Positions 49,987-58,308 of a stretch of DNA of 64,000 bases are shown here, one piece after another. The stretch covers positions 62,001 through 126,000 of the forward strand of contig CAUDUM010000007.1 in assembly GCA_958452575.1 (NCBI GenBank), given 5' to 3'. This DNA comes from an uncultured Eggerthellaceae bacterium. Lineage in GTDB: Bacteria > Actinomycetota > Coriobacteriia > Coriobacteriales > Eggerthellaceae. The position numbers were made by a program, and so were the translations under genes. The notes beneath the pieces are model-generated. The model did no database searches. It was given only the letters and a program-made list of their open reading frames with translations, and had not been told where the DNA came from. Position 1 is the first letter of the stretch; every line of letters starts with the position of its first letter.

Positions 49987-51330
49987 GTGATCAACCGCTA
50001 CACGCGCCCCGAGATGGGGCATATCTGGACGCTTCAGAACAAGTTCGACATCTGGCAGGAGATCGAGGTGCTGGCGTGCGAGGCCCAGGCCGAGCTGGGC
50101 CAGGCGGGCATCACCAAAGAGGAGGCCAAATGGATCCGCGATCATGCCGGCTGCACGGCCGAGCGCATCGCCGAGATCGAGAAGGTCACCAACCACGACG
50201 TTATCGCCTTCACCACCGACATGGCCGAGCACATCGACGCTGACGTGCCCGAGGGCGAGCCCAAGCCGAGCCGCTGGGTCCACTACGGCATGACCTCGTC
50301 CGATCTGGGCGACACGGCACTTTCCTATCAGATCACGCAGGCGATCGACATCATCCTGGCCGACATCAAGCAGTTGGGCGAGACGTGCAAGCGCCGCGCG
50401 TTCGAATTCAAAGACACCCTGTGCGTGGGACGCACGCACGGCATTCACGCCGAGCCGATGACCTTCGGCATGAAGTTCGGCAGCTGGGCGTGGGCGCTCA
50501 AGCGCGCGCAGACCCGCATGGAGCAGGCGCGCGAGGTTGCCGCGACGGGCGCCATCAGCGGTGCGGTGGGAACGTATTCCAGCATCGATCCGTTCATCGA
50601 GCAGTATGTGTGCGAGAAGCTGGGCCTCACGCCCGACCCGCTGTCGACGCAGGTGCTCGCGCGCGACCGCCACGCCCAGGTGATGTGCGGCCTTGCCACC
50701 GTCGCCGCCACGCTCGAGTCCATCGCGATGCAGGTGCGCCTGCTGCAGCAGTCCGACGTCATCGAGGCGGAGGAGCCGTTCGCCAAGGGCCAGAAGGGCT
50801 CTTCGGCCATGCCCCACAAGCGCAACCCCATCACCGCCGAGCGCGTGTGCGGCCTGGCGCGCGTGGTCAAAGCCAACGCCCAGGTGGCGCTTGACAACGT
50901 GGCGCTGTGGTACGAGCGCGACATCAGCCATTCCGGCACCGAGCGCGTTGCGTTGGCCGACAGCTTCACGGCGCTGGACTACATGTTCGGCAAGATGCAG
51001 TGGATGCTGGACGGTCTGCAGACCTATCCCGACAAGATGGAGCACAACCTGTGGCGCACCCGCGGTTTGATCTTCAGCTCCAAGGTGCTGCTGGCGCTGG
51101 TGCAGACGGGCATCACGCGCGAGGAGGCCTACGTCATCGTGCAGCGCAACGCCATGAAGGTGTGGGCGGACATCCAAAACGCCGTCGACGGGCCGACGTA
51201 TCGCGAGAACCTCGAAGCGGATCCGGAGGCGAACCTGTCCCAGGATACCCTCGACGAGATCTTCGATCCGTGGGACTTCCTCACCCGCAAGGACGCTGTG
51301 TTCGAGCGTTTGGAGAAGCTGGAGTTCTAG
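49987..51330 (+). CDS. purB: Adenylosuccinate lyase
   Basis: A 447-residue member of the fumarase/aspartase superfamily that acts twice in purine synthesis (SAICAR and adenylosuccinate cleavage). Signature text: YGMTSSDLGDTALS, GRTHGIHAEPMTFG and the loop KGSSAMPHKRNPI with the catalytic Ser. It begins with GTG behind GAGGGAAAGG. It seems to be a single-gene transcript closed by a strong hairpin. Confidence 0.95.
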   Translation: MINRYTRPEMGHIWTLQNKFDIWQEIEVLACEAQAELGQAGITKEEAKWIRDHAGCTAERIAEIEKVTNHDVIAFTTDMAEHIDADVPEGEPKPSRWVHYGMTSSDLGDTALSYQITQAIDIILADIKQLGETCKRRAFEFKDTLCVGRTHGIHAEPMTFGMKFGSWAWALKRAQTRMEQAREVAATGAISGAVGTYSSIDPFIEQYVCEKLGLTPDPLSTQVLARDRHAQVMCGLATVAATLESIAMQVRLLQQSDVIEAEEPFAKGQKGSSAMPHKRNPITAERVCGLARVVKANAQVALDNVALWYERDISHSGTERVALADSFTALDYMFGKMQWMLDGLQTYPDKMEHNLWRTRGLIFSSKVLLALVQTGITREEAYVIVQRNAMKVWADIQNAVDGPTYRENLEADPEANLSQDTLDEIFDPWDFLTRKDAVFERLEKLEF

Positions 51331-51364
51331 CAGCACGGCCTTGGCTGCGAAGTTCTGGTTGCGT

Positions 51365-51398
51365 GGGAGCCGCCCCTTGTCGTGCAGGGGCGGCTCCC
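51365..51398 (+). terminator. Hairpin after purB
   Basis: Perfect 12-bp arms (51365-51376 and 51387-51398) with a 10-base loop; no T-run follows. Confidence 0.7.
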
Positions 51399-51421
51399 GT
51401 GGCGCGGAAACAGAAGCGAAA

Positions 51422-51623
51422 ATCTCGCAGTTTTGAGCATTGCCTTCAAAACTGCGAGATAACTCGCAAAAATGAGCCGAAGGGGGCAGGGAATCGATCC
51501 TTGCCCCCTTCGGCTTTGCGATAGGTAGCTGCGTTTTGGTTGGACAGCACGTTCCCTGCTGTCATCTGTGCTCAAAGCCGCGAATTAACTCGTCGTTTTG
51601 AGCATGATGTTCATTTTTGCGAG
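51422..51623. repeat. Cluster of nested inverted repeats between convergent genes
   Basis: Three structures lie here. A 15-bp hairpin is at 51422-51436/51446-51460. A 14-bp GC-rich hairpin is at 51475-51488/51502-51515. A wide 13-bp repeat (51463-51475 with 51611-51623) encloses the second hairpin. The words CTCGCA and TTTTGAGCAT recur. The gap 51331-51654 holds no gene; it separates purB from a minus-strand gene, so at least one structure may act as terminator. Confidence 0.75.
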
Positions 51624-51654
51624 ATATCTGCTCAGCAATGCTCGGGGCTCGGGG

Positions 51655-51972
51655 TTACAGCCCTTTCAGATCCTCGTCAGTGAAGTCGTACAGGTCGCGG
51701 ATCGCGTTGATCTTCTGGTTGGCGCGGACGAACTTCTGAACCCCCAAGCCGAGCACGCCGCAGGCGCACACGGCGGTGGCGAACGTGACGATGCTGATGA
51801 TCATGTTCTCATACGGCAGGATTCCGTTGCTTTGCAGCACCGGGATGCCCATGATGGCAACGACGGCCAGGATGCCGCCGACGGCGGTGAGCATGATGCC
51901 GCTGCGGCGATTGGCCCTCAGACGGGGGATTTCCATCAACGCGCGGTCGCGGCGCATCTTCTTTTTGGACAT
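51655..51972 (-). CDS. Small two-helix membrane protein, hypothetical
   Basis: A 105-residue protein. A basic N-terminus (SKKKMRRDRALMEIPRLRANRR) is followed by two hydrophobic helices at about residues 27-45 and 57-80 and a polar tail ending in a short acidic stretch. The start at 51972 follows AAGGAG at eight bases; an ATG at 52017 adds 15 residues with a poorly placed site. No family is recognised. It is downstream of the SpoVA-like gene, 174 bases away. Confidence 0.65.
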   Translation of the reverse strand: MSKKKMRRDRALMEIPRLRANRRSGIMLTAVGGILAVVAIMGIPVLQSNGILPYENMIISIVTFATAVCACGVLGLGVQKFVRANQKINAIRDLYDFTDEDLKGL

Positions 51973-52146
51973 GCGGTGCTCCTTCTCGAAGGAAAACGGG
52001 GCGTCCGCCGCGCTCATCCTTCCGTCATCGTTGTGCGCATGCAGGCCATTCTAGCGGAAAGCCGCCCCGCCCGAAAGGACGGCGCGGCTTTCCGAAACGT
52101 TGCCGATGGCCGTTGCCGGACGCTGCGGCGATGCCGCGCGTTCGAC

Positions 52147-53037
52147 TTACGCCTTCCTGTCGGTAAGCTGGGCCTCGAAGCCGAGATGCTCGAGCGAGGT
52201 CAGCGCCTGCTGCTTGTGCACCTCGCGCAGCGGCGTGCGGCCGAACTTGGCGTTGTAGATGAAGAAGGTGAACAGGGCCGTGATAGCCAGGCCGGCAACC
52301 GCGAGCAGGAACGAGCCCAGGTGCAGCAACGCGGTGTCGACATGGCCGAGGAACAGGTCCAGGCCGACGTTGTACATGTTGTAGCCGCCGACGGTGATCA
52401 TGACCGAGAAGCCCTCGCCGGAGAAGTTGGCAAGCGCCGTGGAGATGCCCGAGGGGGCCAGGATGCAGCCAACCATCCAGGCAGTGATCAGGATGTGCAG
52501 GTGATTGACCTTGGGCGTGATGCGCTGGACGACCATGTACAGGCACTGGAAGATCGCGGCGAGCAGGCCGCCCACGACGAACGCCCAGAAGAACAGCATG
52601 CCGCCCTCGGTCTTGGGCACCTCGATGATGTGGTTGTTCAGGCCGGTGGCGCCGCAGGCGAAGCCGATGGCGATGCAGATGGCGGCGAACAGCACGTTGA
52701 ACCACACGACGAACCACACGCAGTTCCACACGCACTTGCCGAACTTCTCGTTGGCGGTGGTCCAGGGGCCGACGGCCTTCATGCCCACGGCCATGGCGAA
52801 GCCGGAGAACGGAAGCAGTGCGCCGAAGTCGCCCCACTCCTCAACATGCTGGTACACGGCGAAGCCGCCCAGGATGCAGCCGATGACGCCCATGCTCACA
52901 AGCGTCGCACCGCCCGTGAAAAACTCCATGGGGGTGCCGGTCAGGGCGAACTGCCAGAACGACAGGATCGCCTGGGCGATAAGCGCGAACATACCGCCGA
53001 TCAAAAATGCGTACACGATGCTTTTAGGCTGTTTCAT
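52147..53037 (-). CDS. SpoVA-like membrane protein
   Basis: A 296-residue protein with eight or so hydrophobic helices. The first ~130 residues resemble SpoVAC/SpoVAE: AFLIGGMFALIAQAIL, then FTGGATLVSMGVIGCILGGF and GALLPFSGFAMAVGMKAV. In spore formers these proteins form the dipicolinate channel. The second half, with LHILITAWMVGCILAPSG, is not part of that family as I know it. Coriobacteria are not spore formers, so the role here is unknown. GGGAGGGAG precedes the ATG. Confidence 0.7.
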   Translation of the reverse strand: MKQPKSIVYAFLIGGMFALIAQAILSFWQFALTGTPMEFFTGGATLVSMGVIGCILGGFAVYQHVEEWGDFGALLPFSGFAMAVGMKAVGPWTTANEKFGKCVWNCVWFVVWFNVLFAAICIAIGFACGATGLNNHIIEVPKTEGGMLFFWAFVVGGLLAAIFQCLYMVVQRITPKVNHLHILITAWMVGCILAPSGISTALANFSGEGFSVMITVGGYNMYNVGLDLFLGHVDTALLHLGSFLLAVAGLAITALFTFFIYNAKFGRTPLREVHKQQALTSLEHLGFEAQLTDRKA

Positions 53038-53411
53038 ACATCTCCCTCCCAGATAATGAAGCCTTAGCCTTGGATGTGCCTGATAACAGGCGATTCAATT
53101 GTGTGCCGGCTTGCGACGTGCCGGCGCGTCGACGCCGCCCCTCCCATGGCGCGGCGCATAAGCGACGCTTAATTATAACGGGCGTATGCCGATTGTCACG
53201 TGGGGAAACGCAACTTATCGGCGTGTTTTTCAGGTAAAAGCGGAAAACGCCGCCACCGTCAGGCTTAGAGGATGGGCGAGCCTTTGAACTGAACCCCGAT
53301 AGCGGGACCGGAAACAAAAGTTTTCAGTCCCGCGTGTCTTTGAGGGATGATTCCTTGAAGCAAGGAACGGAGGTCAGGGCCGAAGCGGCGAGGAGCCGAT
53401 GCCCTTCGCTG
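53038..53411. other. Intergenic stretch between SpoVA-like and PhnP-like genes
   Basis: These 374 bases lie downstream of the PhnP-like gene and upstream of the SpoVA-like gene on the minus strand. A hairpin with two short helices (outer arms 53302-53308 and 53327-53333, inner arms GGAAAC/GTTTTC) may end the PhnP-like transcript. A second small hairpin (TTCCTTG/CAAGGAA) lies near 53351. No gene is seen. Confidence 0.5.
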
Positions 53412-54221
53412 CTAGATGCCGAAAGACAGCCCGTCTGAGGCGGCGCGCACGCGGCCGTCGTATTGGCGCAGGAACTCCTCCAGCTCGCTCAGCGTGATGG
53501 GCTCGGCGTAGTGCATGCACAGATGCGTGAGGAAGATCGTGCCTGCCTCGAGCTCCAGGCCCTCTTCGATGGTCTCCTGGACGCTGTGATGCTGATCGGT
53601 GGGGCAGCTTTTCCAATAAGTGGCGTCCAGGGCAAGGAAGTCGACGCCGCGCACGCGCTCTGCGGTGGCCTCGGGCAGCTTGCCGGTATCCGAGGCGTAG
53701 AACAGGCGCTTGGCCGGCGTTTCGATCAGGTACCCGTAGGTGCCGGGCGCATGGTGCACGGGCAGCGCGGTGTAGCGCACGTCATCGATCTCGATCGACT
53801 CGTAGGGCATGATCTCGTGCGTGTCCAGGCAGTACGTCATGTAGTGGTACTCGTGCGCGATGGTTTCGAGCGTGCCGGGGCTGGCATAGGTCGGCAAGGG
53901 GGATTTGGTGCGCAGCTGGACCATGTACTCGAGCTCCTCCATGCCGCCGATGTGGTCGGAATGCCCGTGCGTCACCAGCAGCCGATCGATCGCGCGCACA
54001 CCCTCGCGGTTGAGCTGGTGGCGCACGTCGGGCGGCGTGTCGATGAGCGTCGTGGGCCCGCCTTCGCCGACCCTTCGCACCATCGCGCCGCAGTCGCCGC
54101 GCCGGGCCTGCGGATGCATGCGCGCCTCTTGGCAGGCGGGGCACTCGCAGAAAAACGCCGGCACGCCGCAACCGGCGCCGGTCCCCATGAACGTGAAAGT
54201 GTGGGTGAGGCTCTCTGCCAT
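53412..54221 (-). CDS. PhnP-like metallo-beta-lactamase-fold phosphodiesterase
   Basis: A 269-residue MBL-fold protein. It opens FTFMGTGAGCGVPAFFCECPACQEAR, where the paired cysteines match the structural zinc site of PhnP. The catalytic metal site is LLVTHGHSDHIGG, then VHHAPGTYGYLI, YASDTGKL and THLCMHY. PhnP cleaves 5-phosphoribosyl 1,2-cyclic phosphate in phosphonate use; no other phn gene is near, so another cyclic phosphodiester is possible. The ATG at 54221 with GAGGAAGGG is preferred; the frame is open for 54 residues more upstream. Confidence 0.85.
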   Translation of the reverse strand: MAESLTHTFTFMGTGAGCGVPAFFCECPACQEARMHPQARRGDCGAMVRRVGEGGPTTLIDTPPDVRHQLNREGVRAIDRLLVTHGHSDHIGGMEELEYMVQLRTKSPLPTYASPGTLETIAHEYHYMTYCLDTHEIMPYESIEIDDVRYTALPVHHAPGTYGYLIETPAKRLFYASDTGKLPEATAERVRGVDFLALDATYWKSCPTDQHHSVQETIEEGLELEAGTIFLTHLCMHYAEPITLSELEEFLRQYDGRVRAASDGLSFGI

Positions 54222-54396
54222 GGCAGCCCTTCCTCTCGGACCAACGTGGCAGGAGGCGCCCCCCGCTGCCACATTTGAATAACGCGGCAGGGAGCGTCCC
54301 CTGCCGCATGCGCTTCGGTTCAATGGACGAGTATAGGCGCAAAGCGCTCTCCGCTTCGAATTTTCATCGCAAAACGCTTGCAAGGGTGGTCTGCCC

Positions 54397-54435
54397 TTGA
54401 CGCAATGGCTATAATCGACTAGCCGATTGCGTCAA
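54397..54435 (+). promoter_or_regulatory. Candidate operator/promoter of the redox island
   Basis: TTGACGCAATGGCTA (54397-54411) pairs with the complement at 54420-54435, with one bulged base, leaving an 8-base centre. A consensus TATAAT (54410-54415) begins in the left arm and runs into the centre. The TTGACG inside the left arm is only seven bases from TATAAT, too near to serve as its -35. This layout suits a promoter that depends on, or is blocked by, a dimeric regulator. Confidence 0.6.
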
Positions 54436-54652
54436 CCATATTCATGTGGAGGATGCGGGGCTTTGCGTACCGAGACGCGCGGGGGCGTGGCTCGGGAACG
54501 GGGAGACACATAGCGGAGGCGGTGCCCCGTCGCCGCGCGAATAATGCGACTCAAAAGGCTGGCCGCGGCGAGCGGTCGGCCTAATGCGGTATTCGGCGCA
54601 CCTCGTACCGAAAGGTTTACCCGTTCATACGATTTAAAGCCCCAAGAGCGAT

Positions 54653-54684
54653 GTGCAAGTTCAGGGCGTTCTATAAACTTGCAC
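54653..54684 (+). promoter_or_regulatory. Second inverted repeat in the redox-island leader
   Basis: Perfect nine-base arms GTGCAAGTT (54653-54661) and AACTTGCAC (54676-54684) with a 14-base centre containing TATAAA. It lies 115 bases before the Mo oxidoreductase A start and may be a second operator or an RNA hairpin. Confidence 0.5.
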
Positions 54685-54798
54685 CGTTTGCGGGCTGTCT
54701 TGAGTCATGGCGGCGGCCCATGCGGCATGCGGCCGTGGAAAGACGGCAATGACAATGTAGGTAAAGGCAAGCATGACGAGTAGAAGAGGGGAAGGTAG

Positions 54799-57699
54799 AT
54801 GGCGGAGATTTCCAAGGAGTCGCACGGCCTGAAGGACCTGATGTGTCCCGATATCGTGTCGACCGAAGTCGATGTCAACGCTCCTGGCGTCGAGATGATC
54901 AAGTCGCTGTGCTATTTCTGCCACGCGAACTGCGGTGTTCTCGCATACGTCAAAGACGGTGACGTCATCAAGATCAAAGGCGATCCCGACTACAGCAACA
55001 AGGGAGGCCTGTGCTGCCGCGGCACCAGCGCGCTGCTGCACGTCAATCATCCCGCCCGCGTCAACCACGTGCTCAAGCGCGTCGGCGAGAAGGGCGAGGG
55101 CAAGTGGGAGCAGATCCCGTACGATCAGGGCATCCAGGAGGTCGCTGACCGCCTGAACCAGATCAAGGCCGAAAGCGGCGCCGAGGCTGTCGCCTCCGCC
55201 GGCGGCACCACGCGCACCGACGACTTCGCCCGTCGTCGTTTCCTGAACCTGTTCGGCACCCCGAACGGCTTCCACAACGCGCTGCTGTGCTGGATCCCCA
55301 CGTTCATGACCGAGACCTGCGTGTGCGGTTGGTCCCCGTTCGAGACCGACCTGGGCGCTGCGAAGAGCCTGATCCTGTGGGGCATGAACCCCGGCGCCTC
55401 CTCGCTGCCCAGCATGCGCGGCTACACCGACCTGCAGATGCAGACCGGCCTGAAGATCATCATGGTCGATCCTCGCTACTCCGAGACTGCCTCCAAGGCC
55501 GACCTGTGGCTGCCGCTGCGTCCCGGCTCCGACTCCGCTCTGGCGCTGGCGCTGCTGCACACCATCATCTTCGAGGGCCTGTACGACTGGGAGTTCGTCG
55601 AGCAGTGGTGCGACGGCTTCGAGGAGCTGCAGGATCGCATGGTCGACTACAGCCCCGAGTGGGCATCGACCATCACCTGGCTTGATCCCGAGCAGATCCG
55701 CGCCGCCGCGCGCCTGTACGCGATGAACAAGCCCGGCTGCATCCAGTGGGGCTGCACGTGGGATCAGATGGGCCGCGCGTCCACCACGGTCGCCCATGCG
55801 CTCACGCTCATCCGCGCCATCTGCGGCAACCTGGACGTCCCCGGCGGCGACGGCATGCCCGGCCCGGCCATCAACTACCTCACCGACGAGGAGATGGAAC
55901 TCAACGAGCGCCTGCCCGAGGAGCAGAAGGCCAAGCAGATCGGCTCCAACAAGTTCAAGCTGACCTCCTGGCCCGGCTACCAGCTGATCTCCGACAACGC
56001 CAAGCGCACGTGGGGCAAGACCCTGCCTGCCGAGTGGTTCTGCGAGGCCCACGGCCCCAGCGTCTTCAAGGCGATTCTCACCGGCGATCCGTACCAGGTG
56101 CGCGCGCTCATCGTGAACGCCACCAACCCGGTGAACTCCTACGGCGACTCCAAGATGACGCTCGCCGCCCTTAAGAAGGTCGAGTTCCTGGTCACCGTCG
56201 AGTACTGGATCACCCCGACCGCGCTGCTGTCCGATTACGTGTTCCCGGCTGCCGGCGCGCTCGAGCGTCCGATCATCGTCACCCACTACGGCGCCACCGA
56301 CTCCGTCATGGGCGGCCGCCGCGCCATCCAGCCCAAGTACGACCGCCACGACGACTTCACCTTCTGGCGCAAGCTGGGCCTGGCCTGCGGTCAGTCCGAG
56401 GAGGATTGGCCTTGGGAGACCATCGAGGAGGCCTACTCCGCGATCATCGCGCCGCTGGGTCTGCCGATCTCCGGTTGGGACGAGTTCGTCGACAACTTCC
56501 GCATGTACTATCCGCCGCTGCACCAGAGCAAGTTCATCAACAACAACGGCTTCTGGACCCCGACGGGCAAGATCGAGTGCAACTCGACCATCATGCGCCA
56601 GCTGGGCTACGACGGCATGCCGTCCTACACGGGCACTGCCGAGAACCCCGAGGACACGCCGGAGCTGCTGGAGGAGTACCCGCTGGTGCTCACCACGGGC
56701 GGCGGCTTCATGCCGTTCCATCACTCCGAGCACTTCAACATGCCCAACATCCGCTACCTGTATCCGGATCCGTACTTCTACATCAACCCGGAGAAGGCCG
56801 CCGAGCTCAACATCGTCCGCGGCGACTGGTGCTGGATCGAGACCCGTCGCGGCCGCATCAAGATGCGCGCCAGCGTGGAGCCCATCGTCGATCCTCGCGT
56901 GATCATGTGCCCGCGCGGCTGGTGGTTCCCCGAGCGCGACGGTTCCGCCGACCTGGACAACCCGTTCGGCTGCCTGGAGTCCAACGTCAACACGCTGACC
57001 TCCGTCGATGACGAGGACTGCGATCCCATGGGCGGCTCCTGGTCCAACCGCGGCATGCTGTGCAAGGTCTACAAGTGCGGCGACTTCGACAACGTCTTCA
57101 AGCCTGAAGACGCCCAGTTCTCCATCCCCAGCTCCGCCAAGGAGCCCGGCATCCATGTGATGCCCAGCGAGCAGAAGCTGTGCAAGGAGAAGATCCCGTT
57201 CGAGATGCCCGAGTGCACCAAGGAAGTTCCCGAGGGCTACTACTGGGTGTGGCAGAACGACGGCATCTACCAGAAGGACACGCACTTCAAGCTGGACGAC
57301 TCCGGCTGGCTGATTGACCCCAAGACCAAGGCCTACATCGACCCGCACACCGGTTGGCGCTACGACGGCAACGAGCAGTGCCTGGTCGACGACGCCACGG
57401 GCAAGAAGTACACGATGGAGCGCGTCGAGATCACCTACGTCGCCGGCGTGCGCACCTATCCCGGCCAGGACGCGCCGTACGCGGTGCCCGAGCAGCTGAC
57501 CTGGGATCAGGAGAAGGGCTACGCCGTCTTGGGCGACAAGCCGTACGTGTACGATCCCAACAGCGGCTGGATGCTCGATCCCGCTACGGGCGCCTACCAT
57601 GACGCCTACTACGGCTGGCTGTACGACGCCGCGGGCAACTGCCTGGTGGACGAGGCGACGGGCAACCGTTACGACATGTCGTACCAGCCCCTTCAGTAA
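54799..57699 (+). CDS. Molybdopterin oxidoreductase A (DMSO-reductase superfamily) with duplicated C-terminal module
   Basis: A 966-residue Mo/W-bisPGD enzyme, cytoplasmic as no Tat signal is present. Cluster cysteines are C38, C41, C45 and C72. Cys164 in NALLCWIP sits where the metal ligand is expected. Later motifs are GMNPGASS, VNATNPVNSYGD, DYVFPAAGALERP and the pterin-binding SNVNTL region. The core ends at about residue 760. A 200-residue extension follows with two copies of an aromatic module (836-873 and 923-960) sharing W-DP-T-AY-D and GW-YD...CLVD-ATG-RY-M. The ferredoxin and NrfD genes follow directly. The substrate is unknown; acetylene-hydratase- and transhydroxylase-like groups are the nearest by look. 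Confidence 0.9.
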   Translation: MAEISKESHGLKDLMCPDIVSTEVDVNAPGVEMIKSLCYFCHANCGVLAYVKDGDVIKIKGDPDYSNKGGLCCRGTSALLHVNHPARVNHVLKRVGEKGEGKWEQIPYDQGIQEVADRLNQIKAESGAEAVASAGGTTRTDDFARRRFLNLFGTPNGFHNALLCWIPTFMTETCVCGWSPFETDLGAAKSLILWGMNPGASSLPSMRGYTDLQMQTGLKIIMVDPRYSETASKADLWLPLRPGSDSALALALLHTIIFEGLYDWEFVEQWCDGFEELQDRMVDYSPEWASTITWLDPEQIRAAARLYAMNKPGCIQWGCTWDQMGRASTTVAHALTLIRAICGNLDVPGGDGMPGPAINYLTDEEMELNERLPEEQKAKQIGSNKFKLTSWPGYQLISDNAKRTWGKTLPAEWFCEAHGPSVFKAILTGDPYQVRALIVNATNPVNSYGDSKMTLAALKKVEFLVTVEYWITPTALLSDYVFPAAGALERPIIVTHYGATDSVMGGRRAIQPKYDRHDDFTFWRKLGLACGQSEEDWPWETIEEAYSAIIAPLGLPISGWDEFVDNFRMYYPPLHQSKFINNNGFWTPTGKIECNSTIMRQLGYDGMPSYTGTAENPEDTPELLEEYPLVLTTGGGFMPFHHSEHFNMPNIRYLYPDPYFYINPEKAAELNIVRGDWCWIETRRGRIKMRASVEPIVDPRVIMCPRGWWFPERDGSADLDNPFGCLESNVNTLTSVDDEDCDPMGGSWSNRGMLCKVYKCGDFDNVFKPEDAQFSIPSSAKEPGIHVMPSEQKLCKEKIPFEMPECTKEVPEGYYWVWQNDGIYQKDTHFKLDDSGWLIDPKTKAYIDPHTGWRYDGNEQCLVDDATGKKYTMERVEITYVAGVRTYPGQDAPYAVPEQLTWDQEKGYAVLGDKPYVYDPNSGWMLDPATGAYHDAYYGWLYDAAGNCLVDEATGNRYDMSYQPLQ

Positions 57700-57729
57700 G
57701 TAAGCATCGAGTAGGAGAAAGGATAGGAA

Positions 57730-58308
57730 ATGACTCGTTACGTTATGGTCATCGACCAGCGTCGTTGCATCGGCTGCCACTCCTGCACGGTTGCTTGCCG
57801 TGTGTGGAACAAGCTCCCGCTTGACATCATTTACAACCCGGTCGTCTCCGAGGGCGTTCAGGGCACCTGGCCCAACGTCCATCGCAACTGGACGCCGCTT
57901 TTGTGCATGCACTGCGAGAACCCCGAGTGCGTGCCCTGCTGCCCCTCCGGCGCAAGCCAGCAGGACGACGACGGCACCGTTTGGGTGGATCCCAAGAAGT
58001 GCCTGTCCTGCAAGGTGTGCGTGAACGCGTGCCCCTACGGCATGCGCGACGCCTCCCACCTGGAGAACCGCATGCATCGCTTCGTGCGCAAGTGCACGTT
58101 CTGCCGTGACAAGCGCCAGCTCGATCCGGATGCCCAGCCCTACTGCGTGGAGACCTGCCACCAGAAGGCCCGTATCTTCGGCGATCTGGACGATCCGAAC
58201 AGCGAAGTGTCCAAGCTCATCGGCTCGGTCAAGACCGACCGCATCTTCACCGAGTTCGGCACCGATCCTCAGATCTACTACATTCCGTGTTTGGGAGGTC
58301 AGGCATAA
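57730..58308 (+). CDS. Four-cluster ferredoxin subunit (DmsB/PsrB-like)
   Basis: A 192-residue electron-transfer subunit with 16 or more cysteines in four motifs: CIGCHSCTVAC, CMHCENPECVPCCP, CLSCKVCVNACP and a CTFC/C-x-ETC set. It should carry electrons between the Mo catalytic subunit before it and the NrfD membrane subunit after it. GAGAAAGGATAGG precedes the ATG. Its stop overlaps the NrfD start by one base. No signal sequence is present, consistent with a cytoplasmic complex. Confidence 0.95.
   Translation: MTRYVMVIDQRRCIGCHSCTVACRVWNKLPLDIIYNPVVSEGVQGTWPNVHRNWTPLLCMHCENPECVPCCPSGASQQDDDGTVWVDPKKCLSCKVCVNACPYGMRDASHLENRMHRFVRKCTFCRDKRQLDPDAQPYCVETCHQKARIFGDLDDPNSEVSKLIGSVKTDRIFTEFGTDPQIYYIPCLGGQA

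Larger units (their letters stand above)
54222..54798. other. Long divergent regulatory region before the redox island
   Basis: This 577-base stretch is the longest gene-free region of the window. It holds an inverted repeat with a consensus -10 in it (54397-54435), a second inverted repeat (54653-54684), and some 360 bases of potential leader before the Mo oxidoreductase A start. Frames inside it, including one from 54544, have no coding character. Confidence 0.6.

Noticed and set aside
54544..54783. 79-residue frame upstream of Mo oxidoreductase A
   Set aside because: No ribosome site, atypical composition and position over an inverted repeat; more likely leader sequence.
54799..54900. Tat signal on Mo oxidoreductase A
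   Set aside because: No twin-arginine motif followed by a hydrophobic segment occurs in the first 40 residues; the N-terminus is polar and leads straight into the cluster motif.
54661..58161. 1166-residue minus-strand open frame opposite Mo oxidoreductase A
   Set aside because: It is the antisense shadow of two strongly supported genes in high-GC DNA; composition is rich in Val, His and Arg with no recognisable domain and no proper start context.
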